From assembly GCA_041398605.1 (NCBI GenBank), contig JAWKUK010000009.1:248001-312000 (forward strand): 64,000 nucleotides of DNA, read 5' to 3'. Numbering within the stretch: the stretch's first letter is position 1; the number at the start of each line of letters is the position of its first letter. The DNA is from JAWKUK01 sp041398605. GTDB lineage: Bacteria; Planctomycetota; UBA1135; GCA-002686595. The notes beneath the pieces are model-generated. The model was not told the origin of the DNA, ran no database searches, and saw only the letters and a program-made list of their open reading frames with translations. A program made the translations under genes and the position numbers. Shown here piece after piece: positions 24,213 through 31,397 of this stretch.

Positions 24213-27200
24213 ATGACCAGCGCCTTCGACCCGGAGCCTCTCGAGCAGGGCCCTCTCCCGGCAGGCCCGCTCCAGGAAGGCGTCTATGAGCGAATCGTCG
24301 ACGAGCGGCTGGCGGCGGCCCTCTCGGCGCTGGAGGCTGGCGAGCGGCTGCGCCCGACTCGCCGCAAGCTCGCGGACTCGGAGGCCGGCGATCGGCTCGG
24401 GATGCACCTCGCGGGCATCGTCGAGCGCGCGATCGCGGACCTCCCCGAGCGCAAGCGCGCCGCCGCGGGCATCGCGCTGGTGCGGGAGCTGGTGGACGCG
24501 CTCGCGCGGCAGCCGGGGCAGTCCGAGCGCCAGAGTGAGGCCCCGGTGGAGGCAGGGACCGTGCTCCACGCCGTCACGGCCAAGCGACCCGATGGGAGCT
24601 GGGCCACGCTCACGCCGCCGCTCGTCCCGCTGCTCGACTCGACGCTCTTGACCAACTCGCCGGGCGAGCCGCGGGTGCTGGCGCAGCTCCTGTCCGAGGT
24701 CCCCACCGCCGCGCGCATCGACGTCGTCATGGCGTTCGTGCGGCGCAGCGGCGTGCGGCCGCTGCGCGATGCCCTGCGGCGGCACTGCGCCGAGGGCCGC
24801 GGCCTGCGCGTCCTGACGACGACGTACACGGGCTCGACGGAGGCCGCGGCGCTGGACGACCTCGTGGACCTCGGCGCCGAGGTGCGTGTCTCCTATGACG
24901 TGACCGCGACGCGTTTGCACGCGAAGTCGTGGCTCTTCGACCGCGGCCTAGGCGTTGCGACGGCGTACGTCGGCTCGTCGAATATGACCCACTCGGCGCA
25001 GGTGACGGGCATCGAGTGGATCGTGCGCGCGTCAAGCGCGCGGAACCGCGCCCTCGTCGACAAGCTGCGCGCGGTCTTCGACTCCTATTGGGAGAGCGGC
25101 GACTTCGTCGCGTACGAGCGCGCCGAGTTCGAGGCACGGATGGCTGCGGGTCGCACTGCGGCAGCAGACGCTGCCGCGATCCCGCCGACGGAGGTGCGCT
25201 TGGAGGCGTTCCAAGAGCGCTTGCTCGCTGACATCCAATGCGCCCGCGATGCGGGCCAGCACGCGAACCTCCTGGTCTCGGCCACCGGCACAGGGAAGAC
25301 CGTCATGGCCGCGGTCGACTACCTGCGGCTCCGAGCGCGACTCCGACCGGCGCGGCTCTTGTTCGTCGCGCACCGCAAGGAGCTCCTTGAGCAGGCGCGC
25401 GCGACGTTCCGGCACGCGCTGCGTGACCCGGCCTTCGGCGAGCTGTGGGTGGACGGCGCGCGCCCTGCCCGTTGGGAGCACGTGTTCGCCTCGGTCTCGA
25501 GCCTCGCCGCTGCGGGATACGCCGATCTCGACCCGCGTCGCTTCGACGTCGTGATCGTCGATGAGTGCCACCACGGCCCGGCGGAGTCCTATCGGGCGCT
25601 GTTGGACCACGTGCGCCCGGTCGAGCTGCTGGGCCTCACCGCGACTCCCGAGCGCGCGGACGGCGCCTCGGTGCTGGAGCGCTTTGGCGGGCGCATCACG
25701 GCGGAGCTGCGCCTCTGGGACGCGATCGAGCAGCAGCGCCTCGTGCCGTTCCTCTACTACGGCGTGCACGATGGCACCGACCTGCGGCGCATCGGGTGGA
25801 CACGCGGCCGCGGCTACGACACCGAGGGGCTGACCAACATCTACACGCAGGACGACCGCTGGGCGCACCTCGTCCTGGACCAGCTCCGTGCGCGCGTGGA
25901 CGATCTCCGCGAGGTGCGCGCGCTCGGCTTCTGCGCCAGCGTCGCGCACGCGCGCTTCATGGCGCGCAAGTTCAGCGAGCGCGGCCTGCCCGCGGTCGCC
26001 GTCTCGGGTGAGACACCGCAAGGCGAGCGCAGGCAGGCGCTCGCGGACCTGCGCGACCGCGCGGTGAACGTCGTGTTCTCGGTCGACCTCTTCAACGAGG
26101 GCGTCGACGTGCCGCAAGCAGACACGCTCTTGCTGCTGCGACCGACCGAGAGCCCGACGCTCTTCTTGCAGCAACTGGGCCGCGGCCTGCGGCGCGCGGC
26201 GGGCAAGCACGCCTGCGTGGTGCTGGACTTCGTCGGACATCATCGCCAGGAGTTTCGCTTCGACCGACGCTTGGGCGCGCTGCTCGGTGTGACGCGCCAC
26301 GGCCTCGTCGAGCAGGTCGAGCGAGGCTTCCCGTTCCTGCCCGCGGGCTGCCACCTCGAGCTCGACGCCGTCGCACAGCACATCGTGCTGCGGAGCCTGA
26401 AGAACGCCCTACCTGCGACGCAGGCGCAGCGCGCCGCGAAGCTGCGCGCCCTCGCCGCGACGCGCGGCGCGGACGTCTCGCTCGCCGAGTTCCTCGCCGA
26501 GACGGGGTTAGCGTTGGACGACGTCTACGCGAACACGCGCTGCTGGTCGGACCTGCGCGAGGCGGCTGGGCTGCCCACGCGCGCGCCGCGCCCCGCCACA
26601 AGCGCGCGCCGCGATGAAGAGCAGCGCGCGCTGCGGCGCGCGCTCGGGCGTCTGTTGCACGTCGACGACGAGGCGCGGTGTGCGGACTATCTGGCGCTCG
26701 TCTCGCAGGCAGCGGCGCCGCGACGGAGCGCCCATCCCTCGGCGCGCGAAGCCAGGGTCGCGCGCCAGTTGACCGCGCAGCTCTTGTCGCGCGGCGTCAC
26801 CGACAAGGCGACGACGCTGGACGAGGGGCTGGCGCTGCTGTGGGCGCATCCGCAGGTCCTCGCGGAGCTGCGTGAGCTCTTCGAGTGCCTTCGGGGCCGC
26901 GCATCGCGCGTCGCAAGGCCTATCCGAGAGCTCCCCGACGTGCCGCTGGGGGTCCACGCGCGGTACACACGCTTCGAGATCCTCGCCGCGTTCGACGAGC
27001 GTGACCTGGCGCGCGCGCACGCGTGGCAGACCGGGGTGTACTGGCAGCCCAAGGCGCGCGCGGACCTGTTGGCGTTCACCCTCGACAAGTCGAGCGGCGG
27101 CTTCTCGCCGACGACGCGCTATCGCGACTACGCACTGAGCCCGAACCTCATCCACTGGGAGAGCCAGTCGATCACGCGCGCGGACAGCGAGACCGGGCTG

Positions 27201-27398
27201 CGCTACCAGCGCCACGTCGAGCGCGGCTCCAGCGTCCTGCTGTTCGCGCGCGAACGCGCGGACGACCGCGCGTTCTGGTTCCTGGGCCCGGCGCGCTATG
27301 TGAAGCACGACGGCGAGCGGCCGATGGCGATCACGTGGCGCTTGGAGCACCCGTTGTCGAACGAGCTGTTCACGCGCTTCGCGGCCGCAGCCGTTTGA
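24213..27398 (+). CDS. PLD-nuclease / DEAD-DEAH helicase / DUF3427 fusion
   Basis: This 1061-residue cytoplasmic protein combines three activities. Residues 130-300 form a phospholipase-D-type nuclease domain with one HKD-like half-site (LHAKSWLFD and GSSNMTHSA, near 233-255). Residues 325-690 are a superfamily-2 helicase: Walker A ATGTGKT near 356, DECHHG near 449, LTATPERADG near 472, and motif VI QQLGRGLRRAAGK near 653. The C-terminal 120 residues match DUF3427 (HAWQTGVYWQPKA, GRGSSVLLFARE-like strand). Similar PLD-helicase-DUF3427 proteins are widespread and often lie near restriction or defence genes, but no such neighbours are present here. It probably acts on foreign or damaged DNA. 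The start is the ATG giving the N-terminal extension typical of the family. Confidence 0.9.
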   Translation: MTSAFDPEPLEQGPLPAGPLQEGVYERIVDERLAAALSALEAGERLRPTRRKLADSEAGDRLGMHLAGIVERAIADLPERKRAAAGIALVRELVDALARQPGQSERQSEAPVEAGTVLHAVTAKRPDGSWATLTPPLVPLLDSTLLTNSPGEPRVLAQLLSEVPTAARIDVVMAFVRRSGVRPLRDALRRHCAEGRGLRVLTTTYTGSTEAAALDDLVDLGAEVRVSYDVTATRLHAKSWLFDRGLGVATAYVGSSNMTHSAQVTGIEWIVRASSARNRALVDKLRAVFDSYWESGDFVAYERAEFEARMAAGRTAAADAAAIPPTEVRLEAFQERLLADIQCARDAGQHANLLVSATGTGKTVMAAVDYLRLRARLRPARLLFVAHRKELLEQARATFRHALRDPAFGELWVDGARPARWEHVFASVSSLAAAGYADLDPRRFDVVIVDECHHGPAESYRALLDHVRPVELLGLTATPERADGASVLERFGGRITAELRLWDAIEQQRLVPFLYYGVHDGTDLRRIGWTRGRGYDTEGLTNIYTQDDRWAHLVLDQLRARVDDLREVRALGFCASVAHARFMARKFSERGLPAVAVSGETPQGERRQALADLRDRAVNVVFSVDLFNEGVDVPQADTLLLLRPTESPTLFLQQLGRGLRRAAGKHACVVLDFVGHHRQEFRFDRRLGALLGVTRHGLVEQVERGFPFLPAGCHLELDAVAQHIVLRSLKNALPATQAQRAAKLRALAATRGADVSLAEFLAETGLALDDVYANTRCWSDLREAAGLPTRAPRPATSARRDEEQRALRRALGRLLHVDDEARCADYLALVSQAAAPRRSAHPSAREARVARQLTAQLLSRGVTDKATTLDEGLALLWAHPQVLAELRELFECLRGRASRVARPIRELPDVPLGVHARYTRFEILAAFDERDLARAHAWQTGVYWQPKARADLLAFTLDKSSGGFSPTTRYRDYALSPNLIHWESQSITRADSETGLRYQRHVERGSSVLLFARERADDRAFWFLGPARYVKHDGERPMAITWRLEHPLSNELFTRFAAAAV

Positions 27399-27716
27399 GC
27401 CCGCCCGAGTCACGGATCAGCATGCACGCGCCTCGTCCCAGGCGCCGTGACGGCCCGGCGCCCGTGCCGGCGCCCGTGCCAGCGTCTGTGCCAGCGTCCG
27501 TGCCAGCGTCCGTGCCAGCGTCCGTGCCAGCGCCCGTGCCAGCGAGCGCTCGAGCGCGCTGGGCACGCTGCTTGCCCGCTGCTCGCGCTGATGCCTGGTG
27601 ATTCGGAGCAAGAGAGGCCGAGTGACCGGGTGTCACCGGGCAGGCGGCGCTTTGCCGTGGAATCGGGCTCAGGTCCGGATGCCTCGACCGCCGATGCATG
27701 GACCTCCGAGGTATCC
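27399..27716. other. intergenic stretch carrying a 12-bp minisatellite
   Basis: About 320 bases between the helicase stop and the PadR start. The main content is the seven-unit tandem repeat at 27461-27544. Open frames through the repeat give repetitive Arg/Cys/Pro or Ala/Gly/Thr peptides, which are artefacts of the repeat. Confidence 0.7.
27461..27544. repeat. 12-bp tandem repeat, seven units
   Basis: Seven consecutive units of the form TCCGTGCCAGCG, with one- or two-base differences, begin 62 bases after the helicase stop codon. No protein or RNA role is evident. Confidence 0.95.
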
Positions 27717-28049
27717 ATGGCTGCCCCTCCGCTCGTTGCTGCGTCCACCGTCCCGCTGCTGCTCTCCCTGCTCGCTGCGGGCGAGAGCTATGGCTACGCG
27801 CTGATCCAGCGCGTGCAACTCCTCTCGGGGGGCCGCCTGGAATGGAGCGAGGGGACGCTCTACCCCGTCCTCCATCGCCTCGAGCGCGAGGGCTGGATCA
27901 CGTCCCGCTGGGGGCAGTCGCCCGAAGGGCGGAAGCGCAAGTACTACACGCTCACGGCCGAGGGCCGGCGCCAGTCCGGCCGCTGCCGTGAGGACTGGGA
28001 GGCCGTCGATCGGGCGCTGCGGAGCGCGTGGGAGGCCGCCCTTGCGTGA
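27717..28049 (+). CDS. PadR family transcriptional regulator
   Basis: The 110-residue DNA-binding protein has the PadR winged helix: LLLSLLAAGESYGYALIQRVQ, GTLYPVLHRLEREGWITSRW and KRKYYTLTAEGRR in order, spread over residues 10-90. PadR proteins are usually repressors responding to small molecules or stress. The start at 27717 is the ATG directly before the conserved first helix; longer frames upstream run through the minisatellite. Its stop overlaps the start of the next gene by eight bases, a two-gene operon. PadR genes are commonly paired with a membrane protein of this type. Confidence 0.88.
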   Translation: MAAPPLVAASTVPLLLSLLAAGESYGYALIQRVQLLSGGRLEWSEGTLYPVLHRLEREGWITSRWGQSPEGRKRKYYTLTAEGRRQSGRCREDWEAVDRALRSAWEAALA

Positions 28050-28731
28050 CGCGCTCCTGGCCGAATGGCGCGCGTCCTCGCGGCGCGCAGGGCTCTCTGA
28101 CCTGGAGCTCGACGAGCTCCAGGACCACCTCGAGTCCGCGCTCGACGCGAGCCTCGAGGCGGCTGTCCCGATGCCCAAGGCTTGGGCGGAAGCGTGCGCC
28201 CGACTGGGTCGAGCGCGCGAGCTCGAAGCCGAATTCCTGAAGCTCCAACCCACAATGCACCCCATCTCGAAGCTCCTCGGCGTCAGCCTCTCCGTCACCC
28301 TCTGCGTGCTCGTCGCCAGCCCGAGCGCGAGCATCGTTGGGCTCATCCATCCGCCCTCGCTGCTCCTCGTCGTGGGCCTCGTCACGATCGGGCTGCTCGC
28401 CGGACACGGCCCGAGGGCGGTCGCGGACGCGCTGGCGAGCGGGCTCGACCGCGGCGCCCGCCCAGCGGCGACCAACAGCGCGAGCCAGCGCGCGGTCGCG
28501 CGGCACGGGCATCGTTTGGCATGGGCCGCAGGTGTCCTGGGGGTCATCCTGGGCACGATCACGTGCCTCCAGGAGCTCACGGATCCGAGCGCGCTCGGCG
28601 CTGGGCTCGCGACCGCGCTGATGTCGCTGCTCTACGCTGCGATGCTGGCCGAGCTCGGCTTTGCAAACCTGGCGCAGTGGCTCGAGCGCGCGCACGCGCG
28701 CACGCCCGCGCCTGGCGGCGAGGCGGCTTGA
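28042..28731 (+). CDS. PadR-associated membrane protein
   Basis: A TTG at 28042, overlapping the PadR stop, starts a 229-residue protein. Residues 1-65 are a helical soluble region (LRDALLAEWRASSRRAGLS, ELDELQDHLESALDASLEAA) like the N-terminal prefix domain found on PadR-linked permeases and DUF1700-type proteins. Four hydrophobic segments follow near residues 75-95, 100-120, 155-175 and 185-205. It probably sits in the cytoplasmic membrane and is controlled by the PadR partner. No transporter signature was recognised. The TTG start is chosen because of the overlap and the lack of a better start codon nearby. Confidence 0.75.
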   Translation: MRDALLAEWRASSRRAGLSDLELDELQDHLESALDASLEAAVPMPKAWAEACARLGRARELEAEFLKLQPTMHPISKLLGVSLSVTLCVLVASPSASIVGLIHPPSLLLVVGLVTIGLLAGHGPRAVADALASGLDRGARPAATNSASQRAVARHGHRLAWAAGVLGVILGTITCLQELTDPSALGAGLATALMSLLYAAMLAELGFANLAQWLERAHARTPAPGGEAA

Positions 28732-28899
28732 GGCCGACCCCGAGCGCGAAGTGAAGTCCGATGGACACACGTCAACGTGCAAAACGACTGGCGCGCTGCC
28801 AGGTCTGTGCCAGGATGGACCCAGGGCGAGGCGGCCTCGGTGCGCCCCCCGTCCGCTGGACATCGCAACACAACCGAGAGCGCAACCCGGAGCATCGAC

Positions 28900-30411
28900 G
28901 TGAAGAACGCCTGCCTCACCCTCATCGCCACTTCGACCCTCGCCCTGACGGGCACAGCCAGCGGGCAGGTCCAGCTTGTCCCGCTCCCTGAGGGGTTCGC
29001 GGGCACCAAGATCAACGGAGACGGGACCGTGGTCACCGGGGGGATTACCGCCGGCTATCTCGGCGCGCCGCTCGGCGCCATCGGCCGCTGGACCCGGACG
29101 GGCGGGCTCGCGCAGCTCGCGCCTTACGCCTACGACGCGCTCACGAATGAATACACAGGCGCTGCGGTCGGGATCGACGAGAGCGGCGACCAAGTCCTCG
29201 TTTCGCTGCCGTCGGTCCCAGGCAATTACGGCCTTTGGAGCGCCGCGACCGGCATCACAGCGCTGCCTTCGTTCCCTGGTGCGGGCAGCTCCTTTGCAAC
29301 GTTGATCAGCGGCGACGGCGCGACGATCGTCGGGTTCCAGGGCTCCAATGGGGTCCAAGCCGCGCTGCGCTGGGCTGGCGTCGCAGCGCCGACCGAGCTC
29401 TGCGGCCCAGGCTGCAACTTCCTCCCCTATGCCGTGAGCCACACCGGGAATGAGCTGGTGGGTCGCGGCGGCGCCGGGATGGCGCCGGGGCGCTATTTCT
29501 GGAGCGCGACCGCGGGCTTCTCCTTCATCGGCCCCAGCGTCCCGCTCTCCGACCTGTCGCAGATGGACATCAGCTCCGATGGAGGCACGGTCGTCTTCGT
29601 CGAGGCGGTCAACTCGCTCGCGCTCTGGCGCCCCGCAACGGGCCAGGTCTCGATCGGCGCGCCGCCGAACGCCCTGTGGGTCGAGTTCCCGAAGATCGAC
29701 GCGACCGGCGATCGCGTCTTCGCGTCGGTGAAGGTCGTCGGCCAAGGCGGCGGGCTCGTAAGACGCGACTGGATGTGGACGCCGGCGTTCGGCTGGGTGG
29801 ACTTCCAGGAGCACCTCGTCCAACTCGGCGCGACGGGCCTGACCTCGGGCTCGACCTTGGTCAACCCGAACGTCACCCTCATCGACCTCGCGCCTGGTGG
29901 CAACGCCGCCCTGGCTTGGGTGCACTACCCGGGCACGACCAGCTGGCGCTCCACGGTGATCTACTTCGATGCGCCCACGCCGGGCGCGATCGGCGCAGGC
30001 TTCTGCGCGCCGCAGTACGTCGGCGCGTCGTTCACGTCGACGACGCTGACTGCGAGCGGCTCCGAGGCTGTCGCCAACAACGACGTGACGCTGACAGCCG
30101 CCAACCTGCCCGCCGGCGTCTTTGGCTACTTCCTCAACTCGAGAGGCCAAGGCAGCGTCGCGAGCCCAGGCGGCGCGCTCGGCACGCTCTGCCTCGGCGG
30201 CGCCAGCGGCCTCGGTCGCCATAACCGGGTCGGCGAGGTGCTCCACTCAGGCGCGAGCGGGACGTTCTCGTTGGCGCTCGATCTGAACGATCTGCCCACG
30301 CCGCTCGGCTCGACAGCGGCCCAGGCCGGCGAGACCTGGAACTTCCAGGGTTGGCATCGAGACGGCAACCAGTCGAACTTCACCCCCGCCGTGTCGGTGA
30401 CGTTCCAATGA
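28900..30411 (+). CDS. secreted HAF-repeat protein with shared C-terminal module
   Basis: The GTG at 28900 is chosen as start because it yields a signal peptide (VKNACLTLIATSTLALTGTA); the frame is open upstream but without protein character. The product is 503 residues. The N-terminal 350 residues contain repeated short blades with motifs such as INGDGTVVTGG, ISGDGATIVGFQ and ISSDGGTVVFVE, resembling the HAF family of extracellular propeller-like repeats. The final 130 residues are the module shared by nine genes here (ANNDVTLTAANLPAG, LCLGGASG, TWNFQGWHRD). Its stop overlaps the start of the next gene as ATGA, so export of this protein may be linked to the membrane protein encoded downstream. 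The ligand is unknown. Confidence 0.82.
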   Translation: MKNACLTLIATSTLALTGTASGQVQLVPLPEGFAGTKINGDGTVVTGGITAGYLGAPLGAIGRWTRTGGLAQLAPYAYDALTNEYTGAAVGIDESGDQVLVSLPSVPGNYGLWSAATGITALPSFPGAGSSFATLISGDGATIVGFQGSNGVQAALRWAGVAAPTELCGPGCNFLPYAVSHTGNELVGRGGAGMAPGRYFWSATAGFSFIGPSVPLSDLSQMDISSDGGTVVFVEAVNSLALWRPATGQVSIGAPPNALWVEFPKIDATGDRVFASVKVVGQGGGLVRRDWMWTPAFGWVDFQEHLVQLGATGLTSGSTLVNPNVTLIDLAPGGNAALAWVHYPGTTSWRSTVIYFDAPTPGAIGAGFCAPQYVGASFTSTTLTASGSEAVANNDVTLTAANLPAGVFGYFLNSRGQGSVASPGGALGTLCLGGASGLGRHNRVGEVLHSGASGTFSLALDLNDLPTPLGSTAAQAGETWNFQGWHRDGNQSNFTPAVSVTFQ

Positions 30412-31253
30412 ACAGGCCCGACCTCGCCCCAGCCGCGGGCGCGCCACAGGCAGCGCGCCTGACGCATGCCGCTCCGTGGCAGGTCACTCCCATGCAGGCG
30501 CTGCGGGCCGGCTACCGAGCGCTGTTCGTCGGCGCGCTCATCGCGCTGCTGCTCGCCATGCGAGCGCTCGACGACTGGGTGCACCTGCTCTGGAACGTTG
30601 TGCTCCCGACCTGGGGCTTGTTCATGGCGTCGGGGCTGCTCTTGCTGCGGGTCTGGCCGCGAGACCGCGCGCTGCTCGACGCCGCGCTGCACGACACGCG
30701 CGGGCGCGGCTGGGGGGGCGCCACGGTCGCCTTCATGTGGCTGCTCTCGGTCGGCCTAGGGCCGGCGCTGCTCGCGAGCGCGCTCGGCGACACCTTCCCT
30801 GTCGGCCGAGCGTCTGGCTCCACCCTGTCCGCATTGGCAGAGGTCGCGCGCTACGGCTTCGGCGGCCCCATCCCGGCCCTCATGGCCCCTGAGGGGCTCG
30901 ATCAAGTCGCGCGCGGATTGGGCTCGCCCCCGCGCTTCGTCACGGTCGCCATGGGCACGTCAATGTTCACAGCGTGCGCCACGATCGCCTTTGTCGCGCT
31001 CGCATTCCTCGGACGGATGCTGCCACATGGGCGCAGGAGGAGCGCGTTCTTCCTCGCGGCGCCCGCTGTGATCGGCGTGACCATGCTCGCTCCAAGTGCA
31101 GGCCTCGCGGGTGCACTCTGGCGGAATGAGCCGTGGTTCGTGCGCGCGTACGGTCCGCTGGTCGCGACCGCGCTCGGCGCAGCGGCCGCGCTCCTCGTCG
31201 CGGCCGCAATCGAGCTTCGGCTCGGTCGCGCTCGCCCATCGTCCAAACAGTGA
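30408..31253 (+). CDS. six-TM integral membrane protein coupled to the HAF-repeat gene
   Basis: This 281-residue protein starts in an ATGA overlap with the preceding secreted-protein gene. About six hydrophobic segments are visible, for example ALFVGALIALLLAM, TWGLFMASGLLLL, MWLLSVGLGPALLASAL and LVATALGAAAALLVAAAIEL. No transporter or enzyme motif is recognised. The N-terminal 40 residues are polar and may face the cytoplasm. Because of the tight coupling, I infer a role tied to the secreted partner or its locus, such as assembly or anchoring, but nothing in the sequence proves it. The stop codon lies inside the first unit of a 17-base tandem repeat. Confidence 0.72.
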   Translation: MNRPDLAPAAGAPQAARLTHAAPWQVTPMQALRAGYRALFVGALIALLLAMRALDDWVHLLWNVVLPTWGLFMASGLLLLRVWPRDRALLDAALHDTRGRGWGGATVAFMWLLSVGLGPALLASALGDTFPVGRASGSTLSALAEVARYGFGGPIPALMAPEGLDQVARGLGSPPRFVTVAMGTSMFTACATIAFVALAFLGRMLPHGRRRSAFFLAAPAVIGVTMLAPSAGLAGALWRNEPWFVRAYGPLVATALGAAAALLVAAAIELRLGRARPSSKQ

Positions 31254-31325
31254 CGGCGCCCAAACGGTGACGGCGTCCAAACGGTGACGGCGTCCAAACG
31301 GTGACGGCGTCCAAACGGTGACGGG
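31241..31325. repeat. 17-bp tandem repeat, five units, overlapping a stop codon
   Basis: Five units of GTCCAAACGGTGACGGC, with a few differences, start inside the last codons of the membrane-protein gene; the stop TGA (31251-31253) is part of the first unit. More degenerate copies seem to continue to about 31377, just before the end of the next, minus-strand gene. Confidence 0.95.
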
Positions 31326-31397
31326 GCTCTAAACGGGGATGGGCCCCCACACGGTGAGGGTCTTCCACACAGTGCCTGGGTGAGGCGCCCGACCGCT

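Noticed and set aside
27447..27716. Repetitive Arg-Pro-Cys-Gln peptide upstream of PadR
   Set aside because: It is translation of the 12-bp minisatellite; the PadR fold begins at 27717.
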